64,000 nt of DNA from contig NC_134033.1 of NCBI RefSeq assembly GCF_964204645.1, positions 10,016,231 through 10,080,230 of the forward strand, given 5' to 3'. Source of the stretch: Tubulanus polymorphus. Lineage: Eukaryota > Nemertea > Palaeonemertea > Tubulaniformes > Tubulanidae. The position numbers were made by a program, and so were the translations under genes. The notes under the pieces were generated by a model, which saw nothing but the letters and a program-made list of their open reading frames with translations, was not told where the DNA came from and did not search any database. Shown piece after piece: positions 24,730 to 36,745 of the stretch. How positions within the stretch are numbered: position 1 is the stretch's first letter; every line of letters starts with the position of its first letter.

Positions 24730-24890
24730 GGTCGGTAACTGCCTTCGATAATGTCACAGATGTACGAGGGCAATCCGTGTTATGTTCTTATAATTTAACT
24801 GGTGAAGAATTTCTACAAGTGAAGGTTAAATCGTGGCAGTTTCAATGTACGAGGCACGATCAAAAGGTGTATCCATCGCGACCATCCAGG
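24730..24890 (+). CDS. Possible immunoglobulin-like exon
   Basis: After TTAAAACAG (possible acceptor, ending about 24722) the plus strand is open for about 50 codons. It reads VKWSVTAFDNVTDVRGQSV, LCSYNLTG and KVKSWQFQC. A Cys in an SVLCSYNL context and a Trp a dozen residues later recall a V-type Ig domain. No donor site or partner exon was found. It may be chance or a relic. Confidence 0.22.
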
Positions 24891-25149
24891 TGACCATCGC
24901 GTGACACTAGAAACGACTGTCAACACGGTGGAATTGAACTCGATTGTTCGGGTACAAACGTTTATTCATGATAATACGACTTATTCCAACCCTAATATAA
25001 TTGCTAATGGTTTTAATAATTAGCTTTAATAATTAATAATGTTTTTTTAGTCAAATATATCTGCAATTTATGCCGCGTCGATTCGAGTTATGATTTTTAT
25101 CGAATAATCGAATTAGATTTAATGAATCGACATTACTTCTTTGTATACC

Positions 25150-25391
25150 TTCTTGTATATATAATTAATATTTTCCCCAATGATTTATCTGACACTGTCT
25201 TCAACGCTTTTTCTGGTCCAACCCGTTTAAAACGACTTTTACACGTTGGGAATCCGATGAGAGATTTGAACGACGACAGCTTCAACGGTTTGACGTCACT
25301 GCCGGTTGTGAATCTATCTATATCGGTTCTTACTCGTAACGTTATTCTAGTTTTACCGGCTCCGAAATATTTGAACATCACGGTAACGTAA
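25150..25391 (+). pseudogene. Leucine-rich-repeat exon relic of an LGR-type receptor
   Basis: The open frame contains two LRR-like units: DLSDTVFNAFSGPTRLKRL, then DLNDDSFNGLTSLPVVNLS. The spacing is that of ~24-residue LRRs. It lies about 650 bp upstream of the receptor transmembrane relic on the same strand, which supports an LRR-GPCR origin. There is no clean splice site, and the frame decays into non-LRR sequence after 25320. Confidence 0.5.
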
Positions 25392-26019
25392 TCAGTTCAA
25401 CGTCCAGATACGCGTTTTCTGGTTGAATTTACTGGGAATTCTAGATTGCACCAACAGATCTCGAATAATTTCTAAGGGAAAATATATTTGATAATCTGGC
25501 GTCTTTATATTTTCTTCCACCGGATTGGGAATAGATTCTGTTTCATGGCATCGAATATAGACTGTCACTTTTCATATAAAATAATTTGGTTTAAGGCCGA
25601 TTTAAGTTTTATTAGAAACGCAAAGTAAACCGTCAGAGGTTCTCATAATTAATATTATTTGTCATTTCCTGATACCTGATGTCTGTTTATCTGGTTCTGA
25701 TCGCTGCAACTGATCACGTTTATAAAGGTGCTTGTTTTCTGAATTTTGAATGAAACAATGACTCATAGTTCATTATGAAGTGTTGCCGGAATTTTGGTGA
25801 CGATATCTTGTGAAGGCTCTTTAACAGTTTTCTTTCTCCTCACGCGTTGCAGATAATCATGTATCGTCGATCCATTTTCCGGTAAACCACTTAAATCCTC
25901 AAACACGGGTTTGATTCTTTCGTGTTTATGTTGATATTTCTGAGTTGAATTGCTTTTCTGCCGCTAAGTCGTCTTATTTCGGTGATAATTTTTACGGTAG
26001 CACGGTATCTGTTTAGCTA

Positions 26020-26450
26020 CCGATGTCAATGGTTGGCAATATTCGTTCGCTACATTCGCTGTATTAAATGCGATCATTCTCACTCTGATAATGATGTCGT
26101 ACGCGCAGATTTACACGTATGTATCTGGAAGCAGGTCCGGCTCGAAAAGAGCTGATCATACTGAACTCGTTCTAGCTCGACGCAGTTTAGTCATCAGTCT
26201 GTGTAATTTATTTTTGTTGGTTACCGTTAAAAGTCGTTAAGTTCTAGGCCGCATTTTTGGTCGAGATACCGATTCAGATTGCCGCTGGGCTGGCCGATAA
26301 TCCCTACACTGAACCAACTTCTTTACACTATTCTAACTATTGATATAAAATCCAATCGAGCTCGAAATGAACGCAGAAAACGACAACTAATCAAATGGGT
26401 TAAAACCTCACAACGTCGATGTCGACAACAAATTCAATTTTTTTTCATTT
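26020..26450 (+). pseudogene. LGR/relaxin-receptor-like GPCR relic, copy 1 (TM5 to TM7)
   Basis: From about 26023 the plus strand encodes DVNGWQYSFATFAVLNAIIL and LTLIMMSYAQIYTYV, matching TM5 of relaxin-receptor/GRL101-type LGRs. After an ICL3-like stretch comes LARRSLVISLCNLFLLVTV, resembling TM6. A stop at about 26238 and a frame change follow. The 26279 frame then gives WPIIPTLNQLLYTILTIDIK, matching TM7 with the NPxxY site degraded to NQLLY. A basic tail follows. The frameshift, the stop and the altered NPxxY argue for a pseudogene. Family assignment is by recalled pattern. Confidence 0.6.
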
Positions 26451-27045
26451 ATTTAGAAATCAAAATCCATGAGAATCAAATATGTATATTTTTGTGATTC
26501 GAACTTACTGGATATCATTTTACAATATTATACGGTATGCACCATAGTTTTAACCCACAGTTTTACTACATTGAAATCGATAGCAAGTCTGTTTCCATTT
26601 AACCCTAGGTTAACCAGGAAAACGCCAACATTATCTAACATTATATGTCGTTTTTCGACGAATCCAAATATTTTCGAAGCCACAGTTAAATATGATTTCG
26701 AAAGGTAAAATTTTTATTAACACTTATAACTGGTTAGAATTAGTAAAACGTATTCCTGGTGTGAAAGGGGTGTTTAATGAGGGCTGTTTTATGATATCAA
26801 ACGGTCTTCATGACCTGTCTAATTTAAGAACATTTATCTGATCTTAGATATTTTTTTCAGTTCAAGTAGTTTTATTTATTCTGGTTCGGAGCAACCATAT
26901 AATTCTTTAGTAGATAGGAATTCACATATTGTACTTTAAACCAGTTACCAATTTTCATATTTTCGAACGTAATTATAAGCTGGTTCCTCAGTTTTAGACC
27001 CAGTTCTACAGTGCCCCGCTAATTCCACAGTTCTGGAACATACAG
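26020..27045. repeat. Segmental duplication, copy 1
   Basis: This ~1-kb block recurs at about 28508-29505 in the same orientation, roughly 2.48 kb away. Shared landmarks are GATGTCAATGGTTGGCAATA, TCTGATCTTAGATATTTTT and TTTTCGAACGTAATTAT. Similarity covers the receptor relic and the non-coding sequence after it, up to the CCACAGTTCTGGA-type repeats. Confidence 0.8.
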
Positions 27046-27083
27046 TCTATTATTTTACAACGGCTCAATCGGTTCAAACGGTT

Positions 27084-27847
27084 CTATCGGTTCGATTGGG
27101 TGATATGGGTCGACATATGGATAGTATGAGGCTGATGCCACCAAACACCAGTTAAATAAAAAACCAACAGGAGAATCCAGATCGCATGACAACAAATACC
27201 ACTAACCAGAGCGACTATCGACCAATTCCTCGCCTCACGAGACATCATTTTAGCTCTGATATCTCCATTATCGGCGTAAACCTTGGCAGTCATAGCTTTG
27301 ATCAAAGCGATTATTCCCACTGGCAAACAGCAACATATCATCGTACAGATTGCGAAAACAGTAAAATCAGGGACTCGATCTCTTTCAATGACTCGAGCTG
27401 GTTCCCGGACAGTGATTACTGTCGGAGCCTTTCTCGGCTGGTCGTAACCATAATCAGACTGAGACTGTGGCGGTCTGTTCGGTGTCTGGTTCGCTGCACC
27501 TGCAAGAGATGAAGTCAAACTACGTAGACTGGAACTTCGTGGAACCGGGCATGGTTTATTGTTCTACTTAAATATTATCTACAAGGTGCCCGTATTCCCC
27601 AACCCGTTAAATCTGCAAGGTGCCAAGAATCCCAGATCACACGTGACTTACAAGGTCCCATAATAATAAAAATAATAATATAATAGTAATAGTAATAGTA
27701 ATAGTAAGTATATAGCGTTATTTTCATTACAGACTCGTAACGCTTTACATAAAACAGAATAAGTAATAGGATTAGCATGAAGTATACGGACTCACTTGTA
27801 AGAGGTCTATTTGGTCCATAGTTATACCGCGGTGCTGGGGTTTCCAT
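27084..27847 (-). CDS. CD225/IFITM-like (dispanin) membrane protein, gene 1
   Basis: Two exons on the minus strand. Exon 1 is 27847-27796 (ATG, donor GTGAGT); exon 2 is 27499-27084 (acceptor TCTCTTGCAG). They join in phase 1 to 155 residues. The N-terminus is Pro/Gln/Tyr-rich. The CD225 domain follows: FAICTMICCCLPVGIIALIK, with a Cys-rich intramembrane helix, an RAKMMSREARNWS loop, and a C-terminal transmembrane helix ICCHAIWILLLVFYLTG. Such proteins sit in plasma or endosomal membranes; vertebrate relatives include IFITMs and PRRT1. The role here is unknown. A paralogue with the same intron phase is at 34095-34755. No TATA box is obvious. Confidence 0.85.
27645..27720 (-). repeat. TAA/TAG-type trinucleotide-like simple repeat in the intron
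   Basis: A run of AATAAT and AGTAAT units lies within the CD225 gene 1 intron. A CCCT-rich run lies at 27925-27965, upstream of exon 1. Confidence 0.7.
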
Positions 27848-28507
27848 GTTGCTATAAACGAAAGGATATTTTTGAAAGACGTTCTGAACCTCTGAATTTT
27901 CCTTCCCCCTCTCGCGTAATTCTGCTCTCCCTCCCTCCCTCCCTCCCGCTATATCCCCCTCTCCCCACTGCTTGTTGATACGGGTTCGTTCCTCCAATCG
28001 GTGCTGAATCTCAGATGTGTTTAATCAATCATTAATCAACAATTCCAACATTCATCAATCGATTACCTGAGAATAGGTTTCCCTTACGTCTTAATTTTCG
28101 TCTTAGTTTTCATGTGTCTTGTTTTTAAGTGTCTGATCGATTTACGCATGACACTTATATAACGAACTTCTTCTCGTCACAAGTCACCACGCCAGCTGAT
28201 AATATGGCACCATTAACAGATAGGGCTTTAGAGAGCACTTGAACAATAATATGAATCACTTTCTAAAATTATGTATCGTCAGGCTTGCATACATTTTTGG
28301 TGATCATTCCTAGATGAAATAAGTAATATCGAAAATCTAAATATAATTATATATTCAATATAATATCGAAATATATTATACTAAATAATAATTCAGGACG
28401 TTTATTATCTAGCTTGTGTTCACTCTTACAATACTTAAAAAACTACTGCAGTACTGCAATACTTAAAAAACTACTTAAACTACCGCAGGTATCTGTTGAA
28501 TATAATA

Positions 28508-29505
28508 TCTACAGATGTCAATGGTTGGCAATATTCGTTCGTTATGTTCGCTGTATTAAACGCGATCATTCTCATTCTGATAATGATGTCGTACACGCAG
28601 ATGTACAAGTATGTAAATCTGGAAACAGGTCCGGTTCGAGAAGAGCTGATCCTACAGAATTCGTTCCATTTAATTTATTTTTGCTGATTAGCCTACCGTT
28701 AAAAGTCATTCAGTTCTACACCGTATTTTTGGAGATACTGATTCAGGTCGCCGCCTTGGCTGGCCGTTCTGTTCTTCGATAAACTCAACTCTGAACCCAC
28801 TTCCTTTAAACTATTCTAACGATTGATATGAAATCCATACGAGCGCGAAATAAACGCAGAAAACGACAACCAATCAAATAGGTTAAAACCTCACAACGAC
28901 GATGTCAACAATGAATTCAATTTATCTTCATTTATTTAGAAGTCCATAGAACTAACTATGTAGGTATATTTTTGGGATTCGGACTTACTGAATATCATCT
29001 TACAATACAACATTAACCCACAGTATTACTAACATCGAAATCGATAGCAAGTCTGTTTCATTTTACCTAAAGTTGACCTGGGAAACGATAAATTTATGTC
29101 GTTTTTTTTTGTCAAGTCCCAATATTTGCAAAGCCACAGTTGAATATGATATACGTAACATAAAATTTGAATTAACACTTATAACAGGTTAGAATTAGTA
29201 AAACGGCGTGTACGGTGCTGTAAAAGGTGTGTTTAGTGAGGGCTTTTGCATGATATCAAGCGGTCTTTATGACCTGTCTACTTCAAAAACATTAATCTGA
29301 TCTTAGATATTTTTAATTTCTTTTTTTTCATTCTAGTTCGGGACGACCACAGATAGGAAACCACGTGACCGAGCTTGTAACAAATATTGTACTTTAAACC
29401 AGTTAACAATTTTGATATTTTCGAACGTAATTATGAACTGGTTCCATAGTTCAGGACACAGTTCCACAGTGCACCACCTAGTTCCACAGTTCTGGACCAC
29501 ACAGT
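28508..29505. repeat. Segmental duplication, copy 2
   Basis: Second copy of 26020-27045 with moderate divergence and small indels. The CD225 gene 1 lies between the two copies on the opposite strand. Confidence 0.8.
28511..28690 (+). pseudogene. LGR/relaxin-receptor-like GPCR relic, copy 2 (TM5)
   Basis: This encodes DVNGWQYSFVMFAVLNAIIL, LILIMMSYTQMYKYV and EELILQNSF before a TGA at about 28686. It is the closest counterpart of copy 1; the TM7 region near 28750-28830 is present only as degraded DNA. It is more decayed than copy 1 after TM5. Confidence 0.55.
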
Positions 29506-30330
29506 TAAGCCCTTCAAAATTGATACCTTGTTTCTCATCAAATCGCGAAGCCGCCAGTGTCATTACTGAATGCCAAAACAAAAAAATAAATAATAATTAA
29601 GTCCGAATCCCGCATCAGATTGCTTACGGTCAGCTCTTTCTTTTTAAAACAAAAACCCTCATGCGCGCGTTATGACGCGTTGCGCAGTAATCTTTTTATG
29701 CATTTCACTTTTGTCGATAATAAGTATTGTGCATTACATTAGTAATGCACTTATTGACCATTTTTAGCCCACTTTGGACTTTAGTCCCAGCGGGCTTTTG
29801 CGTTCACTTTTCGTCCGTCGTCCGTCCGTAGACGGCATTGTTGTGGTATGGATTCTCCACCTATGTTATGGTCCGTATATCGTCCAGTGCTGTGAATCCG
29901 GGTTGGGTTGTCCAACTAGCGTCGTGGTAATAATTCCTCTTAACTATGGTGCGAGGACACTCTCTTAGATCAGATCTCAGTCCTTCGTTTTGACTTCTTA
30001 CACGGCTCCCAGATATAACTTAACAATTTCTAAGTTATCTTTCGTTTATTTCCTCTTACTAGATGTATACAGATCATTCCCCGTAGCTCCCGTGCTTACT
30101 AAAACCTCCCTATTTATATCACTTTCTCTTTTGTAACGTGTGCAGGTCCTCTTCCACACATGGCTTGGAATTCATGGCTTGTGACGTATTCATACGTCAC
30201 AACATTCCTCCCATCCATGTATGGGCGATGACGTATCTGCACACGTCACAATTTTCTATAAATATATTTTTGCACTCAACGGAGTCCATGGCCGCACCAT
30301 ATTAGGTTTACCTACGTAGATACATACGTC
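29506..30330. repeat. Probable interspersed repeat without coding capacity
   Basis: From 29771, AGCCCACTTTGG... pairs imperfectly with ...CAGCGGGCT, and GTCCGTCGTCCGTCCGTAG follows. I associate this opening with a repeat common in molluscs and related animals, by recall only. Around 30179-30202 is a perfect inverted repeat (TTGTGACGTA, 4-nt loop, complement). The right limit is uncertain. Confidence 0.35.
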
Positions 30331-30539
30331 ACTTCCAGACTTGTTTATTTATATAATTTCTATTTATGTTTATGAATGACGTACATATCCACGCAGGTTG
30401 TCTCTGGTACTGCAACACTGGCCATGAACTCAAGCTTCCGTGCACTACTTGTTGATATTGTTTAACCGCTGATAACTGAACCCTACTAATATGTTCCCGA
30501 AAGCTTTGTTGGTATATTTCATGAAAACCCAATAATATA

Positions 30540-30691
<152 letters not shown>

Positions 30692-30699
30692 TAAAAGTC

Positions 30700-31565
<866 letters not shown>

Positions 31566-31779
31566 AGAAATATGTGACTTATATCAGGGTGACATCGAGA
31601 TAGCCGTCCTGTGACCTATTTTGTGCCCAAAAATCTCAATTTTGGCCTGAATTCTGAGTCGTGTAACTTCCAAAGGGTTTGCCATTTTTCATTGCAATTT
31701 GTGATTGGGATTCTTTGAAAAGGGATCTTTTATACCTGAGATAGGTATATTTGATCAGCTAATTATGACGCAATTGGCG

Positions 31780-32935
31780 GCCATCTTGGTGTCATCAGTA
31801 TTAATTCGTAGGTGGAAAAAAAGTATTTCCACATTATATTGATACCTAAGAATATTTTGTTACCATAATCAATTGGCAAGTTGTAGCTCATAACGTGTTC
31901 TATGATTGTGGAGAGTTTCAAGGTCATTAGTTTTTGTATATGGCCACCAGGGGGCATTGAACAATGCAATAACTTTTTATTAAGTATTTCTATATTCTAT
32001 TTGTACCTATGCATATTTTGTTACCACAATCAATTGAAAAGTTGTAGCTCATGACATGTTCAATGATTCTGGTGAGTTTCCAGGTCACTAGTTATTCTAT
32101 ATAGTCACCAGGGGGCGTTGAGAAGTAGAATAGCTTAAGATTTCCTTATTATATTGGTACCTAGACATATTTTTACCATGGTCAATTGCAAAGTTGTAGC
32201 TCATAACATTTTCTATGAATTAATTGAGTTTCGAAGTCATTGGTCTTTGCATATGGTCACCAGGGGGCGTTGAATACTAGAATAACTTAATATTTCCATA
32301 TTATATTAGTAACTAGGCATAGTTTGTTACCGCAATCGATTACAAAATCGTAGCTGCTGACATGTTCTGTGATTGTGGTGAGTTTCAAGGTCATTGGTTT
32401 TGTATATGGCCACCATGGGGCGTTGAACAATTCAATAACTTAGTATTTCCATATTATATTCTTACATAGGCATATTTTGTTACCACTATCTTAATTGGAA
32501 AGTTCTAGCTCATGACATGGTCTATAATTGTGGTGAGATTCAAGGTCATTAGTTTTTGTATATGGCCGCCAGGTGGCGTTGAACAATACAATAACATAGT
32601 ATTCCCTTATTATATTGGTACCGAGGCATATCTTGTTACCATGATCAATTGAAAAGTTGTAGCTCATGACATGATCTATGATTATTGTTAGTTTCAAAGT
32701 CATTGGGCTTTGCATATGGTCACCAGGGGGCTTTGAATAGTAGAATAACTTAGTATTTCCATATTATAGTGGTAACTTGGCATATTTTGTTACCACAATC
32801 AATTTCAAAATCGTAGCTGCTGACATGGCCTACAATTGTGGTGAGTTTCAAGGTCATTGAAATTTTTTTCAAGGTCATTGGATGGGGGCGTTGAATATTG
32901 AAATTGTTAGATTGTTGAGCATTTGAAACCACTTC
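31780..32935. repeat. ~154-bp tandem satellite, about 7 units
   Basis: Each unit holds GAGTTTCAAGGTCATT, CACCAGGGGGCGTTGAA, TAGTATTTCCATATTATAT and AAAGTTGTAGCTCATGACAT in that order. The GAGTTTC landmark recurs at about 31914, 32074, 32226, 32378, 32534, 32689 and 32840, a mean spacing near 154 bp. Units differ by scattered substitutions and small indels. Weak ORFs on the minus strand reflect the repeat and are not genes. Confidence 0.88.
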
Positions 32936-32997
32936 CAGGTGGGCATGGTTTCTCTGGACCCCTAGTTATTTTCTTATGATGAACTGGAGCAAGTCAA

Positions 32998-33021
32998 ACC
33001 ATGGACGTATACGTCCATGGT
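32998..33021. repeat. Perfect 24-bp palindrome
   Basis: ACCATGGACGTA followed at once by its reverse complement. The same half-site recurs with a 4-nt loop at 56522-56549. Confidence 0.9.
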
Positions 33022-33024
33022 CAA

Positions 33025-34090
33025 ACTAATCGGATAGACGAGACCTTCAGTAAGTTGTGCCCTTGTGTCCTAATTAACCAGTCAATCAAGAGAAATCAGC
33101 ACAGTGTTCCATGATGATAAGGATGACATTCCCAGCTATTCACAAAATGATTGGGCATGTGACCCTGGGTGTGTCTCTTGTATGCCATTTTATACTGCAT
33201 TTGCTTAAAATTTTGAATTTTGGATGTTTTTGACAATGGAAATAAACAAAATTAAATGTCTTGGTTCTGTCCACTTAACCTACTATGGATCGAGTCTCTG
33301 GAAAACTCCGGCCCTCATATGGATTTTTAAAAGAAAAAACCTTCCGCCCTCGTCTGTTTGGAAAATATTAGTTGATTTCCACTTTTTAATTTCAAAAAAA
33401 TAAACTCATAAACAAAAAAATAGCCCGCCCTCGTCATGTCTAGAAAAGAGGTTTGGATTAGAAATAATTAAGTTTGAAGGACATAATTATCATAATTAAG
33501 GATTCATTTGTCTTAATATTGAATATTAATCTTAATATAGAATCATCATATTGATGTGAGTGGAAAAGAATGAAAAATGAAGCTTTTCTAGATCATATTA
33601 CTAATTACCATTTATTCGACAAAAACACGAATTGTTCAATTTCACATGCAAGTGCGTACATCTAATGATATTTCATGCACCACTAAAACTGCGTCCAACT
33701 TAAAACGAAACACTTAAATCAAAATACACGACACTGCATCATACACACAGCTGGGTTTATTTCATCAATTACACAATAACATACAGAGAAACTTGACTGA
33801 AACCGACTGTGTCTTATTAATATTCACAATGACCATCACTCACCATGGCTAATCAATATTCTTAACGACCGTACCTCACCATGTCTCATCAATATTCAAA
33901 ATGGCGGTCAATGGTATTGTCACATTTATATCCAAAACATCGATCCCTCGCAATAGCTCATCTATATGACTCATTTTAGATTTAGACGAGTAAAACGATT
34001 TATTTCACTCGGTTAAAAGTTCCAAATATTAAAAATGGTGGCTGTTAATCGTAACAAATATTGAATATATTTATTTTGAAACACGTAGAA
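33025..34090. other. No supported gene
   Basis: About 1 kb 3' of CD225 gene 2, AT-rich, with CCGCCCTCGTC occurring twice (33340-33440) and no ORF of note. It may hold that gene's 3' UTR. Confidence 0.4.
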
Positions 34091-34094
34091 TGTG

Positions 34095-34755
34095 TTAATT
34101 GTACGGGTTGTAGGGTTTATTTGAGCCATTGTAGGCTACAATCACTCCAGCTATATATAGAATCAATAGTACAATCCAAATCATATGACAACATAAACCA
34201 GTTATGAGTCCAGCGACACACCAGTTTTTAGCCTCATGAGACCTGGCAGCGGCCACGATGCGGTCACCTCTAGCGGAAGCATCTCGCGCGTCCATAGCTT
34301 TAATCAACCCAACAATACCAAACGGCAAACAGCAACATAACATAGTACAGATAGCAAAGCCAAGATGATCACTGACCGGAACATATGGGGTGGCGGCTGG
34401 TTGCTGCGTTACAACAACGGTAGTCGCTTCGGGCACTGACTGGTGGTAGCCATAACCAGGATGGGCCTGCGGAAAGTATTGCTGGTTTGGTAGTCCTATA
34501 AGAGATAAAAAAAGGTTGACATATATCAATAGGTAAGACATATTATAGGAGAATGATGGGATAAGATAGAGTTTTTTACTGACTACATGACTACTAGTCA
34601 CTAGGACCTATACCTGACATTGACTCATCGGGCCGAATGTTGGGATGGGGTTATCCCTCAATCCCTGTAGGGAGAATGGGATAACAGAATCACTCACCTT
34701 TTTGAGGATCAGCAGATCCGAAGTCGTACGGGGGAGGTGCCGCCTGACCTTCCAT
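34095..34755 (-). CDS. CD225/IFITM-like (dispanin) membrane protein, gene 2
   Basis: Two minus-strand exons: 34755-34698 (ATG, donor GTGAGT) and 34495-34095 (acceptor TCTTATAG). They join in phase 1 to give 152 residues. The N-terminus begins MEGQAAPPPYDFGSADPQ and is Pro/Tyr-rich. The CD225 domain holds LGFAICTMLCCCLPFGIVGL, then SHEAKNWCVAGLITGLCC and a terminal helix MIWIVLLILYIAGVIVAY. Intron position and phase match gene 1 at 27.1-27.8 kb, so they are paralogues. Products are probably endomembrane or plasma-membrane proteins; any antiviral role would be inference from vertebrate IFITMs. The in-frame ORF extends into the intron, but the splice sites and the matching gene 1 structure favour the spliced form. 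Confidence 0.87.
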
Positions 34756-34790
34756 ATTCACTTATAACTCTCGGTATTGCTAAACAATTC

Positions 34791-34797
34791 TTATATA
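34791..34797 (-). promoter_or_regulatory. Candidate TATA box of CD225 gene 2
   Basis: On the minus strand TATATAA lies about 36-42 bases upstream of the ATG at 34755. A start site about 30 bases downstream would leave a very short 5' UTR. Confidence 0.5.
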
Positions 34798-35227
34798 GAG
34801 TCAATTTGCGACGCAGTTTTCTTTCAGATAAAATATGACCGTTGCAATTGAAGATCGTGCATACATCTGAGTACGTCATACCCGTAGCCTAGTGATGATA
34901 AGATAACGATTTGAAAATAATGGAGCATTATTTTACTACCTGATAACACACATGATCCGGTGTTGTATGAGTGGTATATATATCACTGCACGTAGAGGCT
35001 ATATACCCGGTACATACATGTGTATAGAGCTTTTGATTGATTTAATATAAGACAAACAAATTCAAGTCCAATGCCCCATTTTCTTTTCAACAAAATTATT
35101 TTAATACGTGGTATCTATAAAAGATACCTGTCTTGGGGTTTAGTGCCCTTCGTGAAATTAGAAACTGAATTGCCCCTGGGCTGTATAATCTCAGATAGTG
35201 ATAGTTAGTACTGTAGTGAATAGATCC

Positions 35228-35357
35228 ACCCAATCTGGCTGATCGCCAGTCACTTCACCCGATTGGTCACCAGTCACCATACTTGACTGGTCATCGCTCA
35301 CCAAACCTGACTGGTCACCAGTCACTACACCTGACTGGTCATTGGTAACCACAAGTG
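35228..35357. repeat. ~32-bp tandem repeat, 4 units
   Basis: Units of the form CCTGACTGGTCACCAGTCAC, with scattered changes. Confidence 0.75.
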
Positions 35358-35412
35358 ACCAGACAAACTTACACGCCGATCATTACTTGGTTAGCACGCT
35401 GGAGGTCGCATG

Positions 35413-35985
35413 TTAATGAAAAAAATATGAGCGCTGCCGCGACGTATGTTTTTTGCAACGTTATAGCGTCCCGACATAAGAATTTGTATTTTTACAGCGA
35501 CGAAATACTTTAATGCATTTGCGACGACGTAAGTTTTTGCGTCGACGTTAGTTTTTGTGACGACGTAAGTTTGTGAGACTACGTAAGTTATTTCCGAAAA
35601 TCACCACCAAGTGGCACTGCAGATGTTGATTGAATTCAATTGAATTACATTTTCCTCCTGGAATCTATCAACCAGGTGTGGAAGGCTAAGACTAACCAGA
35701 ATACCTTCCATCTCCATGATTTATACAGACGCGCCAAATACACATACACAGTCCGGATTTTCCGGTTATGTTTCTTCGAAAATTGCAATTTAATTCAATT
35801 CAATTCAATTGAATGAACATTTGCAGTGCCACCTGGTGGTGATTTTCGGAAATAACTTGCGTCGTCGCAAATGCATTAAAGTATAACGTCGCTGTAAAAT
35901 ATAAAGTCTTATGTCGGGACGCTATAACGTTGCAAAAAAATGTCGGTGCAGCGCTCATATTTTTTTCATTATCGCGTTCCATAAC
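35413..35985. mobile_element. Foldback (long inverted repeat) element
   Basis: The left arm (35415-35650) and right arm (35795-35980) are inverted copies. Both contain TGAAAAAAATATGAGCGCTG, GCAACGTTATAGCGTCCCGA, CTTTAATGCATTTGCGACGA and TTATTTCCGAAAATCACCAC. The loop is about 140 bp. The left arm is longer because GACGACGTAAGTTTTTG-type units are repeated three times there. There is no coding capacity. Flanks show no exact target duplication. Confidence 0.82.
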
Positions 35986-35989
35986 CGCT

Positions 35990-36740
35990 AGGATTATTTT
36001 GGTTTAATGAGCGCAATTGTTTGCCGTCAAATAGTATATATTTCACTTAATTAGGTTTAGCTTAAAGTCACGCACTACTGGGCTAGGTATTTCAACAATT
36101 TTCCGAATATGGCCTGGGCTAAATGTGATTAATAGCTATAATGATTGAACTCATTATCTATTTTGAAATACGTGTCTAATGGAAAATCGGGTAATGGATG
36201 GTTGCTATAGGTAACGGGATTGTTGGTAATTGAAATGGAAACTCATTGTTGAGAGAAAACCGATAGAATCTTGCAATATATTGCGTTTATTCTACGCACG
36301 CGCGGGAACTGTAGAAACAACGACTACAATTGTTCGGAACTACTCAAATGAATTTACTTCTTCTAGACTTCGATTTACTTCACAGAATAAGAAATGCATG
36401 TAAGTCATTCAATCATATTTTATTCGTAATGAGATTCCAGAGTGAAAGAGTGAAGAGTGAAATCATAAAATATATCCACCATTAGCCTCAGAACTTTAAT
36501 CAAGTTATATTTTTTTCACATAACATATTTCGATCGGTCGCATTAGGTGACTCTGAGTGATATACTGTGAAGGCCAAGTGAGTTGAAGGTCAAATACAAG
36601 AAGCCACGGCGTAGCAGTTAGAATACATAAGTTGTGGCGACATTAAAACTGTTCTTACTAGAGCCGATATTTCACAGACAATGACAGCATGGAGTCAGCT
36701 ACCCCTTTACAAAACTATAATAATTTTGAGAGAAATGTGA
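35990..36740. other. No supported gene; 3' flank of the FAM43-like gene
   Basis: No ORF of note. A TTTATT (AATAAA on the minus strand) at 36745-36750 overlaps the stop codon of the gene to the right. Confidence 0.4.
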
Positions 36741-36745
36741 GAAGT

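Noticed and set aside
35228-35357. CRISPR-like array of ~32-bp units
   Set aside because: The units are degenerate and contiguous with no unique spacers, and the genome is eukaryotic; it is a plain tandem repeat.
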